DNA of 64,000 bases. Source: RGIG5952 sp045627605 (GTDB taxonomy: Bacteria > Verrucomicrobiota > Kiritimatiellia > RFP12 > JAAYLN01). The notes under the pieces were generated by a model, which had not been told where the DNA came from, did not search any database, and saw only the letters and a list, made by a program, of their open reading frames with translations. Below are positions 1-10,966 of this stretch, piece after piece. Both the position numbers and the translations under genes were made by a program. The stretch covers positions 1-64,000 of the forward strand of contig JAZQOA010000056.1 of the NCBI GenBank assembly GCA_045627605.1, given 5' to 3'. Within the stretch, counting starts at the first letter, position 1; every line of letters begins with the position of its first letter.

Positions 1-3000
1 GTCCGGCTCGGCCGCCGTCGAATCCGCCGCCACCCGCATCGTCCGGAGCGACGTCGTCACCACCTTGGCGGTAAAGGCGATGTCGTAGTCAGGCACGGAC
101 ACCGGGAAGTTCGGCTTCCAGTTCGCGAAGGTCCAGCCCTCTTCCACCGTGTACGGCGGCACCTCGGGGAAGTCCGCGCCCTGCGCCAGCTCGATGATGT
201 TCGTATGGAGGCCCGTTTCGTCAAACGTCGCGTGCTCGCCCAGGTCAAAGATCACCTTCGTCTTCTTCGCGGCAAACTTCGCCGTCAGCGTAAGCGGTCT
301 GTCGAGACTGCCAAACGACAGCGTCGCATCGGGTGAAAAGAGGTCGTCGTTTTCGTCATACCAGCCGACGAACGGCGATTCCACCGGATCCGTCGCCGTC
401 GCCGTCACCGGCACGGTCGCCGCGCCTGTCGCGACCGCCTGAACCTGCGGCCCCGCCAGCACGCCCTTGTCAAACGGTTCGCGGCGCAGGGTCAGCGTCA
501 CCCCGTTCTCGGCCTCGTCCGTCATCGTCTGGACCGCGCCGCGCGTCGTCGCGCCGTAGGGACGCACCGTGCCCGCCGCGTCCATGCAGACGTACTTCGA
601 CGGATTGCTGCTGACGTCCGCGTCCAGCGCCTTCGCGCTCGACGTCAGCGCCTGCCAGCTCGTCGAGCCGTACGCGCGGAACGCATAGTTCGTCATCCAG
701 TGGGGCTGCGAGAAAGTCGCGCCGTTGTAGGCGAGGTCGGCCGTCTCGCGCAGATGCGGCGGATTGGCCGCGGGAACGAGCACCGGACGCCGCGTCGCGC
801 CGACGTAGTTCGTCACAAAAGGCACATAGTCGTAGGCGTGGCCCTCGATTGAGAATTCGACGTCGGGACGCACCCAGTTGGCGAGCGTACAGGAATAGAG
901 TTTCGCGGACGCCGGATTCATGAAGTCGAAGCCGTCATACGGCTCGCCTGTCGTGTACTCGAAGATCGAGTCGACGATGTTCAGGTTCCGATTGTAGTTC
1001 GCGTTGTACATCACGACGTCTTTGACGCCCTCGACGCGCGGGCCGACGAACGTGCAGCCGGCGATCGACACCTCGGCGGCGAGATTGGCCGTCGTGCAAT
1101 AGGCCATGACGCCGCGACAAAGGCGGACAGTGACGCCGTCCTGCACCTTGGCCGACACCTTGTTGTCGTCGAAGACGCAGTTGACGAACGCACTCTTCTG
1201 CTCCCCGCTCGTCGGCGTCGCAAAGATCGTCACCAGGACCGTTCCGTCCGTCAGCGACGAGCTCGTCACGTTGTACTCGTTGCCGACGAACGAACACGCG
1301 GTGTAGTACTGGCGGCAAGCCTGATCCGATCCGCCCAGGAAGAAGAACGTGCGGCACGAACCGCCCTTCTGGTCGTGGCGGTTGTTCGCGAACGTGCAGC
1401 CGACGGCCTCCAGACAGGACCGTCCGAAGTCCGGCACAGCCGCAGATGCGGCCTCCGCGACCGTCAGGCAGTTGGACATCACGCAGTCCACGACGCGGAT
1501 GGCCGCTTGCGTGTTCCCGTTGAGGACATTGGCGCCGCCGCCGCGGTTTCCGTTATCAGGCTGATAGGCGTACCCGCGCGCAAACGTGCAGCCGCGAAGC
1601 GTCAGGCGGCATGGGAACTGGTAATGATACGTCTGACCGTAAATGAGGCCGCAGGTGCCGGTCCAGACGTTGTACATGCCCGATCCGCCCAGCGCGGAGA
1701 GCGAAAGAAAGTCGCAGTCCTGAAGCGTCAGCGTGCCGTCCGAGCCCAAGTTGACGCCCGCGACGATGCCGCTGTCGCCCCACGAGGCCGTGTTGCGGAT
1801 GCCGGTGAACATGAACTTGCAGCCGACCAGCTTCTTGTAGGACGACGTATCGCTGTTGCGGACGCAACCGTACTGGCTCGTATTGCCGATGAAGCGGCAG
1901 TTGACGAGGTTCATCGCCTTCGTCCCCGAATTGTAGGTGACGATTGCGTTGCCGCTGCCGCAGAAGCCGGTGAACCAGAGTCCGTCGATCGTACCCGCGG
2001 CCGTCGCCGTGATCGAGAGCGCCGCGCTCGTGTCCGTTGCGTCGATGTTCGGGAGGTACGTGTCGTAGTCGGCGGTGAACGCAGGCGGCAGCTGCAGTTC
2101 TCCCCCGACGAACAGCGGTTTGTCGAACATCTCGGTCTTCGTGTGCGTATGGGATCCGGCCGCGCCCGGCACGACGTGGCACCAGTAGTTGTCCTGAAGC
2201 CTGTCGCCGCTGAGCACCGTCTTGTTGACGTCGCTCTGGCGGTCTTCGATCGTCTCCGCGTCGTCCGTGCCGAGGAAGCCGCCGTAGATGGCGGGGAGGG
2301 CCGTGACCGGACAGGACGACGTCAGCGTGTACACGCCCTTCGCCGCATAGACGGGCAGCTGCAGTTCGTTGGCGTTCGTGACCGCGGTACGGAAGTCGGC
2401 AAACGCCCTCGCCCAGCAGGTGCCGTCGCCGCACGGCTGGGCGTCCGCGCGCACGTAGACCGCAGTCTGCTCGCCCGCAGCCGTCGATGCGAAGTTGGCG
2501 ACGAGGCGAAGCGGCGCCGTACCGGCTTCCACCGTCACGGGATTCACCATCTTCTGCGCTTCCGGCACGCCGCTCCAGCCGACGAACTCGTATCCCTCGT
2601 CCGCAACGGCCTCGGCGGTGACAGCCGTCGGCTCATCGAACCACTCGGCCGTCGCGTCGGACGAAACCGCACCGCCGCCGACTTTCTCCACCGTGAAGCG
2701 ATACGCCTTCTTCCACTGCCATTCGACGATCGCGCCGACACTGGTCGAGAACATGTGCGTAAACGATGTCGGAACCTCGCCTTCGTCCTCGCTCGACTTG
2801 ATAAGCGAGTTGTCCGCGGCGGAATAGAGCTTCCAGCCCGTGCAGGTCGCGCGGACACTTGACGAACCGCCAACCGAAACCGGGTCCTCCGGCGCGGTGA
2901 ATCCGTACGTTTCGCCGTCGACGCCCGCCGTCGTGCCGTATGCTGGCGAAACCGTCCCGTAGCGGCGGCCGTCTGCGGAAAGGACGTTGATCTCGGCCAG

Positions 3001-3672
3001 CGGACCGGGCACCTCCGTCGACGCGGAAAAGTCCTTGCCCGAACCGAGGTTGTAGTAGATCTTGCGGTTGACGAGGTCGTAGAGTCCGAACTTGCCGTTC
3101 GCATCCTTGCACGGATAGAGCTTCACCTTCAGCGTCTCGCCGCCGTCATCGTATCCGGAGAACGTATAGAGATAGTAGTTGCCGTAGCTTCCCGAGGCAA
3201 CCGGCGTCGAACCGGGTGCAGTCGCATAGTTCGCGAAAAGCATCAGCTGATTGCCGGCCGTGAACTCCAGATGATCGAAACTGATCTTGCGGGAACCGCC
3301 CACGTAGAATCCGGTGCGGTCGAATTTCGTGTCGTTGACCGCTCCAACGCTGCTGATGCTTTGGACCGATTTTTCCGCGCCGCCATAAAGGAAATAATAG
3401 TAGTTCCATGCTCCGTAGCGGCAGGAGAAACCGTTCTCGGTGCTCGTCGCGCCATGGGCGCTGAAGAGATGTCCGCTCTGGTGTCCGTTGTAGACCGCCC
3501 ACTTCGTCTCGATGACCGAATCGCCCGTCGGCGTCCAATCCAGGACCGTCCAGTTCGAATTACCCTGCGAAGCCGTCAGGTACTTATAGTACGTTGTCGG
3601 CGTCTCGCCATTCGCGCCGAACGCACACACCACCGCAGCACACGCCGCGGCAAATTTACCGAGCTTATTCAT
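1..3672 (-). CDS. Giant exported beta-helix / bacterial-repeat protein, 3' end outside window
   Basis: An uninterrupted reading frame of 1224 codons runs from an ATG at 3672 to the window edge without a stop. The first 22 residues (MNKLGKFAAACAAVVCAFGA) are a signal peptide. Next comes a region of about 200 residues with a GLYDLVNRKIYYNLGSG motif, typical of LamG-like modules in large PVC exported proteins. A repeat with EGYEFVGWSGVP (bacterial repeat / InlB B-repeat type) follows, then a long right-handed beta-helix starting near VYVRADAQPCGDGTCW with many short G-C-x-F turns, and finally another InlB-like repeat (EEGWTFANWKP). It is probably a surface or secreted adhesin-like protein; the ligand is unknown. 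A good sigma70 promoter lies at 3806-3834, giving a leader of about 130 bases. The C-terminus, which would show the anchoring mode, is missing. Confidence 0.85.
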   Translation of the reverse strand, partial: MNKLGKFAAACAAVVCAFGANGETPTTYYKYLTASQGNSNWTVLDWTPTGDSVIETKWAVYNGHQSGHLFSAHGATSTENGFSCRYGAWNYYYFLYGGAEKSVQSISSVGAVNDTKFDRTGFYVGGSRKISFDHLEFTAGNQLMLFANYATAPGSTPVASGSYGNYYLYTFSGYDDGGETLKVKLYPCKDANGKFGLYDLVNRKIYYNLGSGKDFSASTEVPGPLAEINVLSADGRRYGTVSPAYGTTAGVDGETYGFTAPEDPVSVGGSSSVRATCTGWKLYSAADNSLIKSSEDEGEVPTSFTHMFSTSVGAIVEWQWKKAYRFTVEKVGGGAVSSDATAEWFDEPTAVTAEAVADEGYEFVGWSGVPEAQKMVNPVTVEAGTAPLRLVANFASTAAGEQTAVYVRADAQPCGDGTCWARAFADFRTAVTNANELQLPVYAAKGVYTLTSSCPVTALPAIYGGFLGTDDAETIEDRQSDVNKTVLSGDRLQDNYWCHVVPGAAGSHTHTKTEMFDKPLFVGGELQLPPAFTADYDTYLPNIDATDTSAALSITATAAGTIDGLWFTGFCGSGNAIVTYNSGTKAMNLVNCRFIGNTSQYGCVRNSDTSSYKKLVGCKFMFTGIRNTASWGDSGIVAGVNLGSDGTLTLQDCDFLSLSALGGSGMYNVWTGTCGLIYGQTYHYQFPCRLTLRGCTFARGYAYQPDNGNRGGGANVLNGNTQAAIRVVDCVMSNCLTVAEAASAAVPDFGRSCLEAVGCTFANNRHDQKGGSCRTFFFLGGSDQACRQYYTACSFVGNEYNVTSSSLTDGTVLVTIFATPTSGEQKSAFVNCVFDDNKVSAKVQDGVTVRLCRGVMAYCTTANLAAEVSIAGCTFVGPRVEGVKDVVMYNANYNRNLNIVDSIFEYTTGEPYDGFDFMNPASAKLYSCTLANWVRPDVEFSIEGHAYDYVPFVTNYVGATRRPVLVPAANPPHLRETADLAYNGATFSQPHWMTNYAFRAYGSTSWQALTSSAKALDADVSSNPSKYVCMDAAGTVRPYGATTRGAVQTMTDEAENGVTLTLRREPFDKGVLAGPQVQAVATGAATVPVTATATDPVESPFVGWYDENDDLFSPDATLSFGSLDRPLTLTAKFAAKKTKVIFDLGEHATFDETGLHTNIIELAQGADFPEVPPYTVEEGWTFANWKPNFPVSVPDYDIAFTAKVVTTSLRTMRVAADSTAAEPD

Positions 3673-3805
3673 ATTTGAGGTAATTGCACCCTGCGGCAGA
3701 CGCCCTCGCGAGCCTCTGCCGCAGGCATTGACAAGTCGCCCGCTCGAAATTGACAAGACATCGTTTCGACCACCCGGCCGACAACTATGATTGGGCAACG
3801 CTATA

Positions 3806-3834
3806 ATTATTGCAAACTGCAAACTTGTGCGCAA
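3806..3834 (-). promoter_or_regulatory. sigma70-type promoter for the giant exported protein
   Basis: On the minus strand TTGCGC (3834-3829), a 17-base spacer ending in TTTGC, and AATAAT (3811-3806). The spacer and -35 closely resemble the promoter at 39743-39771. Confidence 0.6.
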
Positions 3835-3922
3835 GTCTTTTCCGCAAATTCGCCGACAGAAAGAGGCATCCGCCTCGCGTCTCCCGTCTCAAGCCTCTTG
3901 TCTCACGCCCTCTGCAAGATGT

Positions 3923-3951
3923 TTGCGCGGCCCCCGTGCTTTTGGTAGAAT
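3923..3951 (+). promoter_or_regulatory. sigma70-type promoter of the hybrid sensor kinase
   Basis: TTGCGC, 17-base spacer, TAGAAT, with the extended element TTTGG before the -10. The predicted start point is about 10 bases before the ATG at 3969, which supports that start over upstream in-frame codons. Confidence 0.6.
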
Positions 3952-3968
3952 TTTCACCACCCCGAACC

Positions 3969-6071
3969 ATGAAAATGCCCGAAATCAAGAAAGCGCACTA
4001 CACCGTTGTCCTGCTTCTGGTGGCCGTACTCCTTGGCGTCTCGATCGTCCTCAACTACAAGTCGACCTACAAGCTGGCGCATGACAATGCCGTGACGGCC
4101 GGCCAGATGGGCGCGGCCAGGGCGGCCGACAAAATCAACGACTTTCTCCGTTCAAGCCTCGACCTCCTGACTCCGGCGTCGGTTTCCGTCGAGCGCCTGC
4201 TTTCCGAAAACGCCCCCGACGAACGCCTCCGCTCCCTGCTCCGCGACCAGACGGAACGCTACATCAAGGAAATCAGCCCGATGTACATCACCGTCTACGG
4301 GTGCTTCAGGGGCCAGTACATCGGCGGCGACGACTACGTACCCGAACCCGGCTACGACCCGCGGTCGAGACCCTGGTACAAGGCGGGGCGCTCCGGCCAC
4401 GGCAAACCCGTCATCGTCTCCCCGTATGTCGACACCGACACCGGAACGCTGATGTTCGCCGTGGCCCGCGAACTGGCCGATGGCGACAGCGTACTCGTCA
4501 TCGACATCAACCTCGACGCCGTCGGCGACTACGTCGACAACTTCAACCAGGGGCTGATGAAGACAGCCTACATCCTCGACAACAACGGCACCGTCGTCGC
4601 ACACCCCAAACACGGCGAAATCGGGCGCAACTACTTCTCGCAAGAGGCCATCGAAGAAGACCGTCCCGAACTGATGCGCCTCGTAAAAGGCGCACTTGAA
4701 GCCCCCGACGGCAAATACGTGAGCCAGGCCGTCGATGGCTCCGGGCAAATCTGCCTTGTCTTCGTCCAGTGCGTCATCGGCGACTGGCTTGTCTTCGTAT
4801 CGATCAACATGGACATGCTGCAGGCCGTTGTGAACGCCTCCATGAGCCGGGACCTTGTCTTCTCCGTGGTGCTGGCACTCATCATCTTCGTCTTCATCGC
4901 CGACTTCATGCGGCGCGAGCGCCGCCACATTAGGGAGGCGGAGCGCGAACGCAACAACGCCGTCGCGGCAGTCGCCGCGAAAAGCTATTTCTTCGCCGCC
5001 GTCAGCCACGACATCCGAACGCCCCTCAATTCCATCCTCGGCCTCGTGGAAATCCTGCAGCACGGCGGCGAAAGCGAGGAAACGCAGCGGAAATACCTTG
5101 AAAACATCGCCTTCAGCGGCAACACGCTGATGCAACTCATCAACAACATCCTCGACTTGTCGCGACTTGAAGTCGGCAAACTCAAGCTCGCCCCCTCGCC
5201 CTGCGATTTCGTGGATCTTGCCGAAAGCACGATGAACGCCTTCCGGTTCGGCACCAAGCGCGGTGAAGTCGCCCTCACATGCGAAACCGACCCCTCAATG
5301 CCCCTGTTGCTCATCGACGGCAACCGCGTCCGCCAAATCATCTTCAACCTTCTTGGCAACGCCTCGAAATTCACGACCGAGGGCGAAATCAAGCTCGCCG
5401 CCGCCTACAAGCCCGGCGCAGACGGCATGGGGACGCTGTCCGTCACCGTGACGGACACCGGCATCGGCATCGCGAAGGAAGACATCGGCAAGCTTGCCAA
5501 GCCCTTCGTGCAGGTCAACAACCAGAGTCAAACCGGCGGAACGGGACTGGGGCTTTCAATCTGCAAGCAGCTCCTCAAGCTCATGGGCGGCGAACTCAAG
5601 ATCGAAAGCGAACTTGGCAAGGGAAGCGCCTTCTCGTTCGAGATTCCCGGAGTCAAGGCCGTAGGCCGGAGAAAGCCCGCCGAAGGAAAACAACCTGCCC
5701 CGGTGCCGACAGTAGCGCGAACCGACCTGTCCCTCCTCCTCGTCGACGACGTCGGCGCCAACCTCCTGGTCCTCAAGGCCATGTGCCGCAAGCTCGGCTT
5801 CTCGAAAGTCCAGACGGCGGAATCAGGCGCGGCGGCACTCAAGCTTATTGAAAAGGAAAATTTCGACGTCGTCCTCACCGACCTCTGGATGCCGGGGATG
5901 GATGGCCGCGAACTACTCGGCAAAATCCGCGAAAACCACAACTACGACGGCATCCGCGTCTTCGCCGTCACGGCGGATGTCGAGTTCACAAAGAAACCCG
6001 AAAGCATCCCGTTCGACGGCTTCGTCATCAAGCCCGTCACGCTCAAGTCGCTCGGGGAGATCCTCGCCTAA
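3969..6071 (+). CDS. Hybrid sensor histidine kinase / response regulator with periplasmic Cache domain
   Basis: The 700-residue protein has a membrane segment at about 13-32, a periplasmic double-Cache-like sensor domain (about 33-295, with PEPGYDPRSRPWYKAG) and a second membrane segment near 295-315. A HisKA domain follows with the phospho-acceptor H347 in AVSHDIRTPLN, then an HATPase domain (NLLGNASKFT, DTGIGI, GGTGLGLS). It ends in a receiver domain with D638 in LTDLWMPGMDG. It should sense a small extracytoplasmic ligand and pass phosphate to its own receiver, then perhaps to an unlinked partner, since no HPt or output regulator is adjacent. The ATG at 3969 is preferred because a promoter sits just upstream and the signal anchor begins here. 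Its stop overlaps the convergent glycosyltransferase stop by 4 bases. Confidence 0.9.
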   Translation: MKMPEIKKAHYTVVLLLVAVLLGVSIVLNYKSTYKLAHDNAVTAGQMGAARAADKINDFLRSSLDLLTPASVSVERLLSENAPDERLRSLLRDQTERYIKEISPMYITVYGCFRGQYIGGDDYVPEPGYDPRSRPWYKAGRSGHGKPVIVSPYVDTDTGTLMFAVARELADGDSVLVIDINLDAVGDYVDNFNQGLMKTAYILDNNGTVVAHPKHGEIGRNYFSQEAIEEDRPELMRLVKGALEAPDGKYVSQAVDGSGQICLVFVQCVIGDWLVFVSINMDMLQAVVNASMSRDLVFSVVLALIIFVFIADFMRRERRHIREAERERNNAVAAVAAKSYFFAAVSHDIRTPLNSILGLVEILQHGGESEETQRKYLENIAFSGNTLMQLINNILDLSRLEVGKLKLAPSPCDFVDLAESTMNAFRFGTKRGEVALTCETDPSMPLLLIDGNRVRQIIFNLLGNASKFTTEGEIKLAAAYKPGADGMGTLSVTVTDTGIGIAKEDIGKLAKPFVQVNNQSQTGGTGLGLSICKQLLKLMGGELKIESELGKGSAFSFEIPGVKAVGRRKPAEGKQPAPVPTVARTDLSLLLVDDVGANLLVLKAMCRKLGFSKVQTAESGAAALKLIEKENFDVVLTDLWMPGMDGRELLGKIRENHNYDGIRVFAVTADVEFTKKPESIPFDGFVIKPVTLKSLGEILA

Positions 6072-7099
6072 CTTTCGCGGACGTCGCGGACGGTGTAGAC
6101 CGGCTTGCGCTGCGATTCGAAATAGGTACGCGCATTGAGCTCGGCGTTGAGGCCCATGATGATGAACTGCGCCGCAAAGCCGAGGAACATGAAGGGCGCG
6201 ATCACCCAGAACGGACGCTTCACCAGGTAGGTCGCGGCAACGCCGTGGTCAAACCAGGGGCCGCAGCCAAAGAGCGACGAGACCCATTCAACCCCCACAA
6301 CGCCGAGCATCAGCGCGCCGATCAGCAGGCACCAGCCGCCAAGCTTGCCGAAAAGGTGCATCGGCTTGTTGCTGTACTTGAGGAGGAAGCGCATCGTGAT
6401 GCAGTCGAGGACGACGCGCGGGATTTTCGCGAGCCCGAAAAGCGCCCCGTACTTCGACGTGCCGAATTCACGGGCGTGGTGATGGACCGGCATTTCGACG
6501 ATCTTGCCGCCCACCCATTTGGCGTGCGCGACGACGAAGCGGTGCATCTCGCCATAGAGGTGGAAGCCCTTGACGACTTCGCGGCGATAGACCTTGAGCG
6601 AGCAACCATTGTCGTGGATCGGCAGACTCAGATAGGACTGGATGAAATTGTTGAAAATCTGCGACGGAAGGGTGCGGATCTTGGAGTCCTTGCGGTCCTT
6701 GCGCCAGCCGCTGACGACGTCGGCGTCCTCCCGCTCCATGCACTCGAGCATCGCGGGGATGTCGGCGGGGTCGTTCTGCAGGTCGCCGTCCATCGTGACG
6801 ACGATCTTGCCGCGGGCGTAGTCGAAGCCTGCGGCCAGGGCGGCCGTCTGCCCGAAGTTGCGGCGGAAGCGGATGAGCTTGAGATGGCGGTATTTTTCCG
6901 CCGCCTTGTTAAGCTCCTCCCACGTGCCGTCGCGGGAACCGTCGTCGACGAGGACCACCTCGTAGGATTTGCCAAGCTTGGAAAGGACGTCGTCAAGCGC
7001 CTTGCAGAGTCCGGGAACGGACTCAACTTCGTTGTAAAGCGCCACGGTGACGGAGAGGTCGAGTTCGGCTTCTGGGGTGCTGTCCAAATGATTGTCCAT
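6068..7099 (-). CDS. Family 2 glycosyltransferase, polyprenyl-phosphate type (DPM1/ArnC/GtrB-like)
   Basis: A 343-residue enzyme with a GT-A fold: nucleotide-binding start VTVALYNEVESV, VDDGSRDGT at 52-59, and the metal-binding DGD at 104-106 followed by LQNDP, the hallmark of dolichol/undecaprenyl-phosphate glycosyltransferases. Two C-terminal membrane segments (about 245-275 and 295-320) match GtrB/ArnC proteins, which load a sugar onto undecaprenyl phosphate at the inner membrane. The acceptor enzyme may be one of the polytopic proteins at 17516-21740, but that is inference. A good ribosome site (AAAGGA) precedes the ATG. A possible promoter (TTGAGA about 17-18 bases before ATAATG) lies at 7113-7141. 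Confidence 0.88.
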   Translation of the reverse strand: MDNHLDSTPEAELDLSVTVALYNEVESVPGLCKALDDVLSKLGKSYEVVLVDDGSRDGTWEELNKAAEKYRHLKLIRFRRNFGQTAALAAGFDYARGKIVVTMDGDLQNDPADIPAMLECMEREDADVVSGWRKDRKDSKIRTLPSQIFNNFIQSYLSLPIHDNGCSLKVYRREVVKGFHLYGEMHRFVVAHAKWVGGKIVEMPVHHHAREFGTSKYGALFGLAKIPRVVLDCITMRFLLKYSNKPMHLFGKLGGWCLLIGALMLGVVGVEWVSSLFGCGPWFDHGVAATYLVKRPFWVIAPFMFLGFAAQFIIMGLNAELNARTYFESQRKPVYTVRDVRES

Positions 7100-7142
7100 G
7101 AAGTTATCCTTTCATTATTGATTGTGCCGACATTGTCTCAAG

Positions 7143-7862
7143 TTATGAAACCTTCGGTTCAGGGGCTTCCTCCTTTGGAAACAAAGAAGGTTGAATCAGG
7201 CAGGATTCCGCCGTGGCGTTTTCGCCATCACTTGGTTTCGCCGCAGTTGTATGGTTGGCGTAAGTCTTCCAGTTCGGTTCATACTCCGCAGTCGCCTGAT
7301 TCCCCCACATGGCCCAATTAGGGCGGTCCCCGCGGGCGAAGAGCTCCAAATATGGTCCCGGGGAACAAGATTCGATCACCTTTATGATCTCATCTGGCTT
7401 GCGACTGTGTTCCCGTTTTTCCGCTCGTATGAGGTTCACTTGGGAGCGGCCTGGCTGAAGAGTCCGGTTTTTGGCCCCTCGAACACCGAAAAGCAGGAGT
7501 TCCGTGACGTTGCGGAAATAGAAACCGACACCTCGGCCATCAGGCATTCCATCGTGCCGGACCTTTTCCCAGACGATGTTGCTTTTGTATTCAAAGCCCC
7601 AGGCGCGCATAACCTCGAGCCCGCAAGGCAAAAGGGCATTTGGCACCCACAAGTACAGATGGCTCTTTTCTTCCGCAAATTGGGATACCGGAAGGGAGAC
7701 AATGTCTTCCAGGGGCATAGTTTCGTAACGCGTCAGCCGCTTGTGCTCAGGAGCAACTTTGCCCGTGCGGTTTTGGAATTGCCAAGGCGGATCGGCATAA
7801 ATAGTCTTGAATGTCCGATTTCCAACAAATGCAAGAAGGTTGTCGATCGTTTCCCCTATCAT
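7143..7862 (-). CDS. MT-A70 family DNA adenine methyltransferase of a type II R-M system
   Basis: A 239-residue protein with the catalytic DPPW at 24-27 (preceded by KTIYA) and the later MT-A70 features LYLWVPN and EKREHSRKPDE. It should transfer a methyl group from S-adenosylmethionine to N6 of adenine and protect the site cut by the enzyme encoded just upstream. The chosen ATG at 7862 overlaps the endonuclease stop (ATGA) and has GGTGGAG a few bases before it. A longer in-frame start at 7913 would overlap the endonuclease by 55 bases and is less likely. It is translationally coupled to the endonuclease. Confidence 0.87.
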   Translation of the reverse strand: MIGETIDNLLAFVGNRTFKTIYADPPWQFQNRTGKVAPEHKRLTRYETMPLEDIVSLPVSQFAEEKSHLYLWVPNALLPCGLEVMRAWGFEYKSNIVWEKVRHDGMPDGRGVGFYFRNVTELLLFGVRGAKNRTLQPGRSQVNLIRAEKREHSRKPDEIIKVIESCSPGPYLELFARGDRPNWAMWGNQATAEYEPNWKTYANHTTAAKPSDGENATAESCLIQPSLFPKEEAPEPKVS

Positions 7863-8518
7863 GTCTCCACCTCGATGCACGCTTTTTTCATGCCAATCGC
7901 CAGAATTGGACACCCTCCGTTTCGACGCGATTTCAATCGGGAGAGGAGCTTCCCAATCCAGGTCGTTGACGCACCATACTTTGCCATGACTCCATGAGTG
8001 CGGAAAATCTCATTCAGTTCTTCCGAACGGGTCACGATAATGCCAACGTCTATCAGGCCGCAGTCGAAGTAGGTTCGCATCGCAAGGAGATCACGGTCAA
8101 ACGTCTGGTCCTTGCTGTTCCATTCCAAGTCGAAGGCGACTTTGTTTTTGACGAAATCAATGTTATGGCCGTCTATGTAGCCTTCAATGACTTTTTGATC
8201 AAACGGCTCGGAAGAAAAGGCCCCTCGGCGATGTGCCGATTTCCGGGGAAACATCCTGATCAGCAAATCACCGGTGATGCGAATTTCCCGCCATCCCCTT
8301 GGATAGAGGTGGTCGTCAAAACGCTTCGGAATGGCACTTTCATTCCCTCCGGCCGCTACAACTTCCGAAAGGGGAATTGAGAAAGCACCAAGTGCCGACG
8401 CGAAATCCGACCACTCATTCGGACAAGCCTGAAGAAGGATTTCAAGTGCATGTCCGAAATTATGGAACTCGAACTTCGCGCGAAGATCTGCCGGGATGGC
8501 GGATTCGGCACTTTGCAT
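7859..8518 (-). CDS. BglII/BstYI-like type II restriction endonuclease
   Basis: The 219-residue protein carries the BglII/BstYI family core: HNIDFVKNKVAFDLEWN followed by SKDQTFDRDLLAMR (the PD-(D/E)XK-like active site), then ITRSEELNE, KYGASTTWIGKLL and RRNGGCPIL near the C-terminus. Family members cut AGATCT or RGATCY, so an RGATCY-type site is predicted. It starts 15 bases after the pgi stop with AGGGAAA as ribosome site and overlaps its methylase by 4 bases in R-then-M order. Function is assigned from family motifs and from the linked adenine methylase. Confidence 0.85.
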   Translation of the reverse strand: MQSAESAIPADLRAKFEFHNFGHALEILLQACPNEWSDFASALGAFSIPLSEVVAAGGNESAIPKRFDDHLYPRGWREIRITGDLLIRMFPRKSAHRRGAFSSEPFDQKVIEGYIDGHNIDFVKNKVAFDLEWNSKDQTFDRDLLAMRTYFDCGLIDVGIIVTRSEELNEIFRTHGVMAKYGASTTWIGKLLSRLKSRRNGGCPILAIGMKKACIEVET

Positions 8519-8533
8519 GTGTCTTTTCCCTAT

Positions 8534-10147
<1,614 letters not shown>

Positions 10148-10173
10148 TTCAAAATCTCCTGTTGCCACTATCC

Positions 10174-10202
10174 ATTCTACCAAAAACGGGGCACCCTTGC
10201 CA
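10174..10202 (-). promoter_or_regulatory. Promoter of pgi
   Basis: TGGCAA, 17 bases, TAGAAT with an extended TTTTTGG upstream of the -10; the start codon is 26 bases downstream. Confidence 0.5.
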
Positions 10203-10203
10203 C

Positions 10204-10232
10204 TTGTAAAAATCTGCCCGATTCTGTATAAT
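10204..10232 (+). promoter_or_regulatory. Promoter of the VTC-DUF4956-CotH operon
   Basis: TTGTAA, 17 bases, TATAAT, 23 bases before the ATG at 10256. It overlaps the -35 region of the divergent pgi promoter. Confidence 0.65.
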
Positions 10233-10255
10233 GGCAACAGTTTGAAAATCAAACT

Positions 10256-10966
10256 ATGCTTTCATCGCTTGAACACAACTTGGTAAACGAACGCAAGTTC
10301 GCCGGGTCCATCACCTGTCTTCCGCAGGCGCTGTCAATTCTTGAAGCGCGCTGCGCGCCTGACGATTGGTTCGCCACGGGGGTTGTCAACAGCATCTACT
10401 TCGACACGCCGGGACTTGGAGCCTATTGGGAAAAAGCCAACGGCGACAACATCAAGACCAAGATCCGCATCCGCTGGTACGGGTCTGAAAGCGAACTTCC
10501 CGAAGAAGTCCCCGTCTTCATCGAGGTCAAGGGAAGGCTGGGCTCGGCCCGGAACAAAGTCCGCACCGAAACCAAGGCCCCGCGCACACTTGTCGCCTCA
10601 ACCCCCTTCGAGGGGGACGAACTGCCAGACTTCCTGGCAACGCAATCCGGCGCCCTTGGCGTTCCGATTTCGCGCGATTGGCGTCCCGTCTGCTGCATCA
10701 CCTACAACCGCCGCCGCTACTTCGACACGCCAAGCATGAGCCGGGTCTCCATCGACTGGAACATCAGGGCGGACCGATTCAACCACGTGGTCTTTCCCTG
10801 GGCCCAGCCCGTCGCCCTCGACAAAATGGTATGCGAATTCAAGAACCAGGGCGGCGCACCGCCCCCCTGGGCGGAACACATGCTCGCAGCCGGCTTGCGC
10901 TTCGGCAGTTTCTCGAAATACGGCGAATGCATGGAGCAACTTAAAACAGGAGGACCAAACCCATGA
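10256..10966 (+). CDS. VTC-domain (polyphosphate polymerase-type) protein
   Basis: A 236-residue soluble protein of the VTC/triphosphate-tunnel fold: VNSIYFDTP, KTKIRIRWYG, VFIEVKGR with basic residues following, and a C-terminal acidic strand (KMVCEFK). These charged residues line the tunnel that binds polyphosphate or nucleotide in VTC4. In bacteria the domain is regularly encoded beside DUF4956 and CotH proteins, as here, and its substrate in that setting is not established. The stop overlaps the next start (ATGA), so the three genes form one operon. Confidence 0.85.
   Translation: MLSSLEHNLVNERKFAGSITCLPQALSILEARCAPDDWFATGVVNSIYFDTPGLGAYWEKANGDNIKTKIRIRWYGSESELPEEVPVFIEVKGRLGSARNKVRTETKAPRTLVASTPFEGDELPDFLATQSGALGVPISRDWRPVCCITYNRRRYFDTPSMSRVSIDWNIRADRFNHVVFPWAQPVALDKMVCEFKNQGGAPPPWAEHMLAAGLRFGSFSKYGECMEQLKTGGPNP

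Noticed and set aside
1375..2862. A 495-codon open frame on the plus strand
   Set aside because: It is antisense to the giant exported protein, whose minus-strand frame has a signal peptide and recognisable repeats; the plus frame is an Arg/Val/Ala-rich GC shadow.
3802..3807. Plus-strand TATAAT before the sensor kinase
   Set aside because: No -35 at the right distance; the same bases are explained by the opposite-strand promoter, and a better plus promoter lies at 3923-3951.
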